A stretch of DNA of 64,000 nucleotides from Calendula officinalis (taxonomy: Eukaryota > Streptophyta > Magnoliopsida > Asterales > Asteraceae). Position 1 is the first letter of the stretch, and every line of letters starts with the position of its first letter. Below are positions 32,524-42,067 of this stretch, in pieces. The stretch is from contig OY970832.1 in the NCBI GenBank assembly GCA_963853835.1, forward strand, positions 31,384,208 through 31,448,207, given 5' to 3'. A program made the translations under genes and the position numbers. Below the pieces are notes generated by a model, which was not told the origin of the DNA, ran no database searches, and saw only the letters and a program-made list of their open reading frames with translations.

Positions 32524-33731
32524 CCTCCAGCCTCTTTGATATCCTTTTCAAAGGAGCTCTTCAAATCATCTTCAGTGAAAGCCATAAAGGCTTTATTCTC
32601 AATCTCTTCCTCATCATCACTTAAGTCTTCATCCATCCAGGCTTCTGAGTAAAGTGCTTGATGAGGTGCTCCATTCCCTTCTTCCCTCTTGCCCTTGCTC
32701 CAATTCTTCAGCTTGACATATTTGTCTCTATACCTTTTTGCTCGGTATGCAATCTTGTCATTTTGGTCAGTCTCAGAAGACTTGGTATGACAATTTGCAG
32801 CAATATGTCCAGGATTTCCACACCTATAGCACAGACCTGATCTTGGGTCAGTATTAGAAGAGCTAACACCAAGCCTCTTCTTCTTCAACTGATCCAGCTT
32901 CATGGACATAAGAGCCATTTGGGTTTCAAGCTCTTCTGCCTCAGCATCAGCAAGATCAACTTCTGGTTCATCTGGCTCAGTCATAGTATAGGCCTGTTGT
33001 ACAACTAGAGCCATGCCAGTGGAAGACTTGTCAGTTTTCTTCCAGTTGATCAGTCTTGCAGCATTATTCTCCTCCTGATTCAACATTAGACCATACAAGG
33101 TTTGAAGAGTGTATGACTCAATGTTGTTAGCAGCATTGACAGAGTTTGTCATGTCAAGAAATTGTTGCGGAAGACTATCCAGGAACTTTTGAACTAGCTC
33201 TCCTTCCTCTTTCACAATGCCTACACTGATTAAATCATGGATAACAGTATTGAACCTGTTATAGAGAGTGGTGATGTCTTCATTAGGAGTTGAGAAGAAG
33301 TTTTCATATTTCCTTCTCATGTTGCTTTTTCTTTGCAACTTCACCTTTGCTGTGCCTTCATAGGTGACTGATAGACTATCCCACATAGCCTTTGCTGTTG
33401 GCAATTTCATAATTGCATTAAGTATCTCTTTGGTAACAGCATTACCAATCACCCCTTTAGCTCTAGAGTCTAAAGCATACAACTGACGATCAGTATCAGT
33501 CCAGTTGTGCTTTAGTTTAGGTACAGTTCTTATGCTCTCAGGAGCATCATCAGTAGCAGCAACAGGTTCCACAGTTTGTGGAATGATGGGACCATCATAT
33601 AGCACAGTGAGCATCTCATGGTGAATAGATTCAAGATACCACTGAGCTTTAAGCTTCCATTGATGGAAGTCTTTTCCATCAAAGATGGGTACTCCCTTTC
33701 CAGACATAATTGGTGCAACAATTGTAGACAT
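32520..33731 (-). CDS. Copia Gag (capsid/nucleocapsid), 403 aa
   Basis: Start ATG 98 bp downstream of the LTR on the element strand. N-terminal FDGKDFHQWKLKAQWYLES (DUF4219/UBN2-style capsid start), then ALDSRAKGVIGNAVTKEI, AKAMWDSLSVTYEG, VKLQRKSNMRRKYENF and LPQQFLDM, the normal order of copia Gag. A Glu-rich helical segment precedes the zinc knuckle CYRCGNPGHIAANC (about 300-313). The tail is basic then acidic (DEDLSDDEEEIENKAFMAF). It assembles the virus-like particle and packages RNA. Length fits the family. No internal stop. Confidence 0.92.
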   Translation of the reverse strand: MSTIVAPIMSGKGVPIFDGKDFHQWKLKAQWYLESIHHEMLTVLYDGPIIPQTVEPVAATDDAPESIRTVPKLKHNWTDTDRQLYALDSRAKGVIGNAVTKEILNAIMKLPTAKAMWDSLSVTYEGTAKVKLQRKSNMRRKYENFFSTPNEDITTLYNRFNTVIHDLISVGIVKEEGELVQKFLDSLPQQFLDMTNSVNAANNIESYTLQTLYGLMLNQEENNAARLINWKKTDKSSTGMALVVQQAYTMTEPDEPEVDLADAEAEELETQMALMSMKLDQLKKKRLGVSSSNTDPRSGLCYRCGNPGHIAANCHTKSSETDQNDKIAYRAKRYRDKYVKLKNWSKGKREEGNGAPHQALYSEAWMDEDLSDDEEEIENKAFMAFTEDDLKSSFEKDIKEAGG

Positions 33732-33815
33732 TTTGGATTTTTGAGTGTTGGAGGGATAGATGTAGGAAATGGCTGCCAGGGTTATAGATCGACTAAATAA
33801 GAGTTTATTTAGCTT

Positions 33816-33827
33816 GCTCTGATACCA
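33816..33827 (-). promoter_or_regulatory. Primer binding site (tRNA-Met type)
   Basis: GCTCTGATACCA, reading TGGTATCAGAGC on the element strand, two bases inside the LTR at 33830. Confidence 0.9.
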
Positions 33828-33829
33828 GT

Positions 33830-34335
33830 TGTTAGGTCACAACAACCCTGTTTTAATGTTAATTGATAGAATATTATACTTAGAGAAATATTAGAGTGAT
33901 AACACAAGAATATAGTCAATGTATAAATCCACTAAGTGTGGCTTGTTGCGGAATAACAAGACCACTGATCAATTACAAAGATATGAAAGTGTAAAGTGAA
34001 TTGGTGAGTACTCCTTTGCAAGATGATCTCTATTTATAATGTTATAGAGATCTTACAAGAAGAGCAAAGGAGTAACAGAATGACTAAGTAAGGAAAATGA
34101 CTAAGATCAAGGGATTTGATCTTAGTCCGTTACTATACTGAGTATCACTCAGTCCTTCTACTCAGTCCTTGTACTCAGTATCACTATCTGATACTGAGTA
34201 CTGATACTGAGTTCCAATACTGATCACTCAGTATCAGACCTAAACTTAGCTATATTATTCTACATATAAATCAAAGCTAGTCTAGGTTGTTTTGTTATCT
34301 TAAGATCCAAAGGGGCAAGGCTTTTTGCCTTAACA
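33830..34335 (-). repeat. 5' LTR of nested element
   Basis: 506 bp, TGTTAGGTCAC...CCTTAACA. On the element strand the TATAAATA box (34031-34038) sits inside a palindrome with arms GATCTCTAT and ATAGAGATC (34025-34052). About eight ACTCAGT/ACTGAGT motifs crowd 34135-34240. Confidence 0.93.
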
Positions 34336-34340
34336 GATGA

Positions 34341-35233
34341 AGATTTAGCGGAAATTGGTGGGTTCAGCCGTTTAAGAGTAGATGAGTGTGAACTAGAAAC
34401 AAATGTCTTACATGGATGTGGAAAGCAAGTATTACACGATTTAATGATTTGGCCAGATCTATGAAGAACAATGTTTGGAGGACCACATTGAGCATCAATC
34501 TTAATGAAATATCGTTTGTCGTATTGAGAAATTGGTTTGTTAGTTTTCTTATCAAAATATACTTTTCTGCCATTTTTATCATATTTAACAAACATATTAT
34601 CAAAATTAACAGAAAATTTAACTGGACGATAAACTGCAGCATCATAAACAATTCCATACAACTTTTTCGGAGAAATGAAATTTGTTGAGTTATTGCATTT
34701 ATTTGAATTAGAAAAAGAAGAAGCTAAAATCGAAGGAGATCTAGACTTCTTAAGGTCCTTGGACATAAGCATACTTGGTCTGGACGAATTAGACTTCTGA
34801 AAATGCTCAACTTTGTTGACTCCGATGGGCATGGGCTTCTTAAGCTTGGATTCTAAGGTTCAATCTGAAACAGTTGAAACGGTTGAATTAGAATATCTTT
34901 TTAAAATAACAGGAATTCTGTGAGTTGAAGACTTTGCAGGGTTTGAAGAAATACTTTTAACAAAATGAGAATTTATTTTAACAATTTATCTTCTAATTCA
35001 AAAATTTTGGATTGTAAAACTGATTTTCCGTTATTAAATGTCTTGTGAGTTTCATCAATTTCAGTTTCCAATTGACAGATTTTCTTTTCAAGAATTAGCG
35101 ATGGTAGATAAATCTTTGGTGTGACTTTTTGTTGCAGAACAACATCACCTTTTATTTCAAATTCTTCTGGTTTTATTGTTGGAAAATATGCATCATTGTC
35201 AAATTGTGCCTTTTTATTGCAGAACAGCATCAC
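34341..35233 (-). pseudogene. Gag-linker remnant of the 15560 element
   Basis: Two open pieces. 35233-34973 matches residues about 420-510 of the 801-aa ORF (FPTIKPEEFEI, YLPSLILEKKICQLE-IDETHK). 34832-34341 matches residues about 560-720, including YRPVKFS, the KNGRKVYFDKKTNKPISQYDKRYF block and CNTCFPHPC. A frame break lies between them near 34860. The long N-terminal coiled coils are missing. 35100-35290 contains a short internal duplication of the YFPTIKPEEFE region. The frame continues across the nested element at 22802. Confidence 0.8.
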
Positions 35234-35539
35234 CTTTTATTTCAAATTCTTCTGGTTTTATTGTTGGATAATACGCATCATTGTCCAATTCTTCTGGTTT
35301 TGAGTTTTTCACTTTTTCACAAAAATCACTAAATCATGATCAATTGTTGATGGAATTGATTGAAATTTGATTCTATTGTTATTAGAATCAATGGAGAAAC
35401 ATGAATCTTCAATCAAATCATCAATTCCAAACGAAAAATTTGACAATTAAATTTCAAGTGACGAACACAACTTTTCTTCAAAAAATCTCTGATCTGAACG
35501 AAACTACCATGAATTTGGATATACTCTTAGAGAGTTTAT

Positions 35540-35551
35540 GCTCTGATACCA
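35540..35551 (-). promoter_or_regulatory. Primer binding site (tRNA-Met type)
   Basis: GCTCTGATACCA two bases inside the LTR at 35554; reads TGGTATCAGAGC on the element strand. Confidence 0.9.
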
Positions 35552-35553
35552 AT

Positions 35554-35846
35554 TGAGATAACTAATGCAATCGAAATGAAGCTAATCCATGATGATTTGA
35601 TCAAAGTTGAAGAATCAAGTGTGTGTTTTAGTGTGTGTAGTTGAGAGAGAAGAAGATGGAGGGAAGGAGCTTTCAAAGTGTAATTCTATTCAAATGAGAG
35701 GAAAGCTTACAATTAGTGAAGGTAAATTTCCCTTAAATACCTATCTCACTAGTCATCATGCTTAAGGCTAATTACTAGTTTAAAATTTATACAATATTAC
35801 ACAACTAGTCCCCTAACTATTGAATACAACTTAAGTGACCCTAACA
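35554..35846 (-). repeat. 5' LTR of 15560 element
   Basis: 293 bp, near-identical to 15560-15852. The promoter-like core has arms AGTGA.GGTA and TACC....TCACT (35715-35750), the loosest of the TATA-palindromes seen in this window. Confidence 0.92.
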
Positions 35847-38690
35847 ATAGTGAAGAATTATTTTTAGAACCAATTAAGGCTACAGAACCCGTAGAACCAA
35901 ATATAGACCATTAGATTCAAAATCAAGGGTTAAGATTCGATAAGGACATTTTAGGTATTTTGTCAAAAACGAATAAAAAGGAAAAGAGTAACATGCTGTG
36001 TTATTCTCACTCACTATCTCCATTTATTACTTTGAATACCATTTATCTCTATCCCAAAGCTCCATTGTTTCTCTTTCCAAAACAAAAACCCCACCACCAT
36101 TATATCTTTCATTTTCGGCCACTTTACCAGCCGAATCAAGGATCATTGGTACCACCATTCAATCCAGCATCTCCTTCCGATTGCAATGGTACCCGCAACT
36201 ATTGAAACCCTCATATGTGGCCCCGACGGCGGAATTAGGGCTCCGACGACAGATCTGATGCGCCGGCGAATGTTGTTGCGTAGGCGTTGTTTTTCCGGTT
36301 GGAGCCATAGTTATTCCGTCACAGGTTATGATTTTTATCTAACTTTAAATTCTGTGGAGATGCAATAGATTTTGATAATGTTTCTTAAGAGTTATGATCT
36401 TTTTGTAGTTTCTCTCTTTTACAAGTTATGTTTTTTTGTAAAATTAATGTAGTTTATTTCTCTAGAAATAATATTATTTTTGCTATAGATAAACACAGAT
36501 GGATTGTTTTTAGTTAAAAAAAAATCTTAATCTTTGGTAGTTAGGTAGAAGAGGATGATGTTGATGACGAAGATCACGGACATATTCTTGCTGATTACTA
36601 ATGTTTGTTGGTTGAACATTGATTTTTATCCACTTTTGGAAGAAGTTTTTTTATTGTTTATTAACAATAAACATTGATTAATTTCTTGATATATTATGTT
36701 ATAACTCATACCTTTGATCAAATGAAGGTTTTTACACTGATGTAAAGGGGTGTAACACTGATACACAAGAGGAACATCTATGCTCAACTGATTCATACTG
36801 ATGAACAAAGGGGCGTAACACTGATACACAAATGGTCCAAATGGGAACCCTCATATACAACACTAATGTATTGATAAAAAACATACATGTTAAATATAAC
36901 ATACATGTTTAGCAATAAATTACACATGTTCAATATAACATACACGTATACGATGTTTCTCCGGATGATTATTCACAATGGAGAGATTTAATGGTATTTG
37001 TAACTTCTGAAGAAACAACATACTTAAAGGCGGGTGGTTAGGAGACGTACATAAGTGTTAAAGTGTTTGATATATAGATGTTATTTGGATACATAGATGT
37101 TTGGTAAAGCGAGATACATATATGTTATGATACATTTATTATCAGTTACATGTATGTATTTTATAGTGTTTGTAGATTGTCCATCCTTTGGGTATACATG
37201 TATGTATTTCTATTCAATTTTTTATTGATGAATATTTTCAGAAGCGATTATTGTAGCATACATGTACGTATTTTGTAAAACATGTATGCTTTGTAGGCAT
37301 TTGAAGAATACGTTTGTGTACAATATTACCAAATAAGTATTTAAACCATACAATACGTATAACAATAAAATATTATGCTGGATTATGTCATCATAATTCT
37401 GGAAGGTTAAATAAAAAATTAATTGTACAATAATTATAGAAACCAACTTTCCATAATATTAGGGATTTACTTAAATCTAGCAGCTACCTTAACAAATGTC
37501 AGTTTTACGAAAGGACATATATACCCTTCCAGTTTTTAAAAAACAAATTAAAAACATTTTCCTTGTTTGTGATTTTTTAAAAAAGTTATTTCGGTTTGTC
37601 ATTGGACATATATATAGAATATGGATCAAGAAAGAAGTTAGGTTATTTAGAGAACTTAAAAAAGCAATTAGGAGCATTGATTTAATTAACACAAGTAAGG
37701 ACATTTAAGGGCATAATTGTCATTTTCCCCCTCTTATAACAAATTAACAATATACATTATCCTTTTTGATTTTCCCTCTTTGTGTGTGTTTCAGTTTTCC
37801 TTCCTCATCTTCTTCACATCTCCTCTAAAGCTTCATCAATGGCTTTTTCTAATTAGAAGCTTATTTGACTAAGCAGCTCAAGATCGCAACTCCTCACAAC
37901 CAAACCATACGCATCTCCACATATCCATATACAGCTACAAATCGCAGCAGCTCCACATCTCCATACGCAAGTCCAAATCGCAGATCCACATCTCATATTT
38001 CAAATAACCATACGTAGCTCCATCAATGACGTAAATCTAAGTACCATTTTGAACCCTACATCAGCTGCTCCAATTTCAAATATGTACCAATTTGAACCAT
38101 AAATGAGCTAAGAATCCTAAATTAGCTCATATATGAACCCTAAATCAGCTCCTATATGAACCCTAAGTCAGCTACAAATGAGGGAATCAGATTAAACTCC
38201 AGGTAGGTCGCGGATCTGATCCATTCTTCAACTCCTTTCAATTTCTTCATGTGACTGATGTATTAATTAAATATCTCTAAATTTTCATTCAATGGCTACC
38301 GAATCTGATTTCCAATTACATCTAGAACTGCATAATGATGGTAATTTGTTGATTCCAATACCTTTTTTTTAAATTTCAATAATATTTAGTTGAATGTTTA
38401 AGATGATGTGTTTGTGTATCATTTGATGAATTTGTCTAACATAATATTTGTCTATGATATGCTATTAATCATTATTCAGATATGTTTTCTTGTAGTTTTG
38501 TTGATGGATATTTTTGATATTATGGATGATTTTTGTGATTGGTCAATATGCTAAAAATTAATGTTCATTATCTGATTTTGAATTTCATATTCATAGTTGC
38601 ATTTTCATTTTTATTCTGACAGTTGCATTTGCATTTTCATTATACTTGGTTATTCAATAAAGAAATGTGTCTCTTTCTTATGTTCATGCT
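35847..38690 (+). other. Flanking DNA with Helitron-like and gene-leader-like pieces
   Basis: 35847-35960 has AGAACC, GACCATTAGAT and GGACATTTTAGG phrases of the kind seen near plant Helitron 5' ends (weak). 36000-36370 is C-rich then GC-rich and looks like a gene 5' end, but no product is recognised. 36840-37280 repeats ACATACATGT-like palindromes. 37700-38220 (AAGGGCATAATTGTC, then CT-rich and CCCTAAATCAGCT repeats) looks like a promoter/leader, possibly that of the relic at 38700. No reliable gene was found. Confidence 0.35.
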
Positions 38691-38699
38691 GATGGTGTA

Positions 38700-39690
38700 A
38701 AGTAATTCAAAATCATCGACACTTGTGGTGAACCCATGCTGCTAAATGATTCTATTGGTAGAGTCAAGGATGCAAGATTCTTTGATGAGGTTGTTTTAAA
38801 TTTTTTACCTATTACCTGTTGCATTTGCATTTTCATTTTGTAAACTTCTGTGACATTTTAATAATTTTTCTTGTAGGTTGTTTATAATTTCTCTGGAGGA
38901 ATTATTTGTACATGCAAACGATATGAAAGATTCGGACTTCTTTGTAGACATATATTATATTTTCTCCACGTATGCAAGTTCACTAATGAGGCCGGATTTA
39001 ATGAGTTTATTAGTGACATGTTAGGTGTTGAACAACCAGAGATAGTTGATATTAATGCCCCTCAAGGTATTCTCGTTTTGTGATTTTGCATTATCATTCT
39101 CACAGTTGCTTTGCATCTTCATTTTCATTATATTTAGTTATGCTGAAATTTCAAACATCTGCTTCAAATACTAACATTTGCATTTTCATACATGTAGCTG
39201 CATTTTATTTTTATGTAGTTATTTTCTGAAATTTTAACCAACTGTTTTGAATACTGGTTTTTCATTTGCATTTGCATTTTCATTTTCGAACCTGCATTTG
39301 CATCTGCATTTTCATCATTATTCATATTTATTCCCTAAAATTTTTAGTAGCGTTTTGAAATGCTGGCATTTGCATTTTCATACTTGCCGTTGTATTTTCA
39401 TTATATTAGTTATTTTCTGAAGTTTCACCCTCTTTTTAATTTTTAATTATTTTGTTTTTTTATAGATTTCTATCATGTTCCAACTTCTCTACGAATTGGT
39501 TTTGAAAACATTTGCTACATGAGATGAATGAAGCTACTGTTAGGGTTGCTATTGGTCATCATATTTTATCAAAGGTTTGTGGAGCACAAGGCGTTGGTTT
39601 TAGAAAGCTTGATGCTAAAAACTATAATAGGGAGAAAGTGTGGTCATTGTGACAGCTATGATCCGCATAATATTCGTAGTTGTGTCTAGA
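38700..39690 (+). pseudogene. FAR1/FHY3-related SWIM zinc-finger relic with introns
   Basis: Piece 1 (about 38707-38805) encodes IDTCGEPMLLNDSIG. Piece 2 (about 38879-39067), after an AG acceptor, encodes ICTCKRYERFGLLCRH, a SWIM finger (C-x-C ... C-x-H) as in FAR1-related/MULE transposase-derived transcription factors. It ends at CAAG/GTATTC, a donor. Piece 3 (about 39465-39690), after a T-rich acceptor, has frame breaks and finally encodes CGHCDSYDPHNIRSC, a zinc knuckle. The N-terminal and transposase-like parts are absent. Family assignment rests on the two finger patterns only; a transposon-captured fragment is possible. Confidence 0.6.
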
Positions 39691-40440
39691 AAGACAAAAA
39701 AGTAGAATATGTAAAATAAAAATAAAATACAAGTAGATGAGCATGCTGGATTTTCTTGAATGACACATTTTCTTATTGGTTTTGTTTTAAATTCTTATCA
39801 AATGTATTTAAACATATTTTTACATTTGTATTTTCATTATATCTAGTTATTCTTGAAATTTTAAATATTGGTTTTGCCTCAAATAGAAAAATAATGTCAG
39901 TTGCATATGCATTTTCATACTCACATTTTCATTGTCATTTAATTTAGTTATTCCCTGAAAGTTTACATTCTGGTTCCATTTTAAATATCGTTAGTTGTAT
40001 TTGCATTTTCATAGTTGCAGTTGCATTTGCATTTTCATTTTATGTAGTTGTTTCCTAAATTTATAAATAATGAGTGTTTCAAATACTGGATTTCCAATTT
40101 GCATTTTCATTTCTGCATTTGTTTTTAAATTTTTTTTTTATTAAATCTTGTTATTCCGTGAATTTTAACCAACTGTTTTAAAAATTGTCATTTGCATTTT
40201 CATACTTGTAGTTGCATTTTCGTTTATGTAGTTATTCTCTCAACTTTTACATTCTGGTTATGTTTTAAATACTGTCAGTTGCATTTTGCATATTCATACT
40301 TGAAGTTGCATTTTCAGATATTTACATTCTAGTTTTGTTTTAAATACTGCCAGTTCCATTTGCATTTTTCATATTTACAGTTCCATTTGCATTTTCATAC
40401 TTGAAATTGCATTTTGTTTTTTCATTATATATGTTGTTCC
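39070..40440. repeat. Irregular CATTTGCATTTTCAT repeat tract
   Basis: Dozens of imperfect repeats built from GTTGCATTTGCATTTTCAT and TTTTAAATACTGTCAGTT-like spacers, some as early as 38590. They occupy the introns and the 3' side of the SWIM-finger relic. No coding potential. Confidence 0.8.
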
Positions 40441-41099
40441 CGGTTTTTATTTACCTTTCTCTATCGCTATTATAATCAATAAAAAGACAAATCCAAATAA
40501 TAACCATAAAACAAGCATTAGTAATTGCTTTTCATGTATCATGAATACTTGTAATCTAGATTATAATCAATACCAAAAACAAAACAATTGCAATCTATAT
40601 TAGTTCTACAACCGTCCATAAATTCATATCAACAAAAAAACATCCAACCACCTAAAAACAAGCAACCACCTAAATCCAACAATTCATAATAAAAACCAAC
40701 AAATGACCTAGTTTCTATACATGATAACAATCCTACTTTCTAGTTAGACCAACATCCATTATTTACCCACTCCTCCGTAACCTATTCATGATTCTTACTT
40801 GAGCATCTTCGACATCGTTTCTTACATTGTTAGTTTTTATACTCTCCAGCATTTTTAAGAACCGCTTTCTTTCCTCATCTCATGCTATTGAATCCTGCAA
40901 AACCATTCAGATCCATTTAAATTCTACATATTAAATTTTTAAAGGAACTAATGAAAATAAATACTTGGATTTATACTAACCTTCTCAAAGACGCAAATAA
41001 CAGTATTTTCACCAAATGAGAAATAACCAAGTTATATTTAAATTCAAAGAAAATATTCGATGAATGTGACAAGCACTAGCATTAAGTGAGTAATTATAG
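40441..41099. other. No recognised feature
   Basis: A/T-rich DNA with no supported ORF, LTR or terminal inverted repeat. Confidence 0.4.
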
Positions 41100-41305
41100 A
41101 GTAAAAAACATAAATGGTTCGGTTCCGGTTTGGTTCTGGTTTGGTTTAGGCCCTCGGATAGGATTAGCATTTAGGCTAAAAACCCGAACCGAAATCCAAC
41201 TGAACCAAACCAAAATCATTAACACGTAATCGGTTTTGAAAATTCGTCATTTTCAGTTCGGTTCTATCCGTTTCGATTCGGTTTCTAGACTGTCCTCACC
41301 CCTAC
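41100..41305. mobile_element. hAT-like GGTTCGG-type element, fragment
   Basis: GGTTCGGTTCCGGTTTGG and its complement CCGAACCGAAATCC occur close together, and the right end CTCACCCCTAC matches the GTAGGGGTGAG-type ends of plant hAT elements. The left end is missing. Abuts a WD40 gene fragment. Confidence 0.5.
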
Positions 41306-41362
41306 ATCACCCACATACCAAATATGAATCGTATTATCCAAACTCCCACTAGTCAAAAACCG
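41306..41362 (-). pseudogene. WD40-repeat gene fragment
   Basis: The minus strand encodes RFLTSGSLDNTIHIWYVGDV, a good single WD40 blade (ending IxIW). No further blades are found around it, so this is an isolated captured or decayed exon piece. Confidence 0.55.
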
Positions 41363-41433
41363 CAATAATGGAAAAAGGATAAAAAGGATATATACCACAA
41401 TAATCAAACTCATTGACCAACCTAAAACTGAAC

Positions 41434-42054
41434 TGTTGGAATATGCTTCACGTACATCACATATAGTTATATGGCTAGACGTATGTGAGCCTAAAGGGTC
41501 ACACACTTATACACCAAACACCATTAATATATATAATATAATTAGGGTGATTATATTATTTATATACAAACAATAATTACTTGACTAATTATGTTTTAAT
41601 TAATTGTTAAGTTAAAACATATTGGTAAGTGATAATAAGAATCAAAAGGCAAGGGGATAATTGAGAAATATCCTAATCTATATTAGGAACGAGAATAAGG
41701 AGATTAGGGTTAACAAAACACATTATCTCCTTCCTCTCTCTCAATTCGGCCGCCCCCCCTCCCAAGAACCCTAGGGTTCTTTTCGGTTTGGATTCTTGTG
41801 CGAGAAGGGACTAGCATCCCGTAGTGGTGTTCAAGACGGTGTAGTGTGGATCAACTTTAGAGAGATTCTACGTTGGATCTTTGAGTACTACATTCATAAT
41901 CATCAGTGATTACAAAGGCTTCAAGGGTATGTTTTCATACTAAACTCTTTATCTTTAATGCTTAATTATCTTGTCAATATGGAGATCCTTGTTCGGTGAT
42001 TTATGTTATACTTCCGCTGCGTTTTACTTTGATAAAAACCGTAAATCACTAACA
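41434..42054 (+). repeat. 5' LTR of decayed copia element
   Basis: 621 bp from TGTTGGAATATG to AATCACTAACA, followed one base later by a PBS-like TGGTATCACGAG. It contains a leader-like CT-rich segment (41720-41770). Confidence 0.75.
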
Positions 42055-42067
42055 GTGGTATCACGAG

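Larger units (their letters stand above)
22803..34335 (-). mobile_element. Nested, nearly complete Sirevirus-like element with post-pol gene
   Basis: 11.5 kb with LTRs 22803-23295 (493 bp) and 33830-34335 (506 bp) and a perfect 5-bp target duplication GATGA (22798-22802, 34336-34340). Minus-strand order: PBS, gag (33731-32520), linker (32523-31129), protease-integrase-RT (31120-28505), RNase H (28498-27770), a spliced post-pol gene (27309-23379), PPT, LTR. The LTRs differ by a 13-bp tandem indel and a few substitutions. Damage is light: one stop between RT and RNase H, one or two stops in the post-pol gene. A related copy begins at 62084. Confidence 0.95.
15560..35846 (-). mobile_element. Sirevirus-like Ty1/copia element, interrupted by two insertions
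   Basis: LTRs of 293 bp (15560-15852 and 35554-35846) start TGAGATA and end CCCTAACA. Flanks ATACT and ATAGT are a probable 5-bp target duplication with one change. Minus-strand order: PBS, gag-linker remnant, protease, integrase, RT, RNase H, 2.6 kb 3' non-coding with hairpin cassettes and PPT-like motifs, PPT, LTR. Subtracting the nested element (22803-34335) and the solo LTR (21528-22087) leaves about 8 kb. The coding part is broken by stops. Gag is N-terminally deleted: the coiled coils seen in 3884-6289 are mostly missing. Confidence 0.85.
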
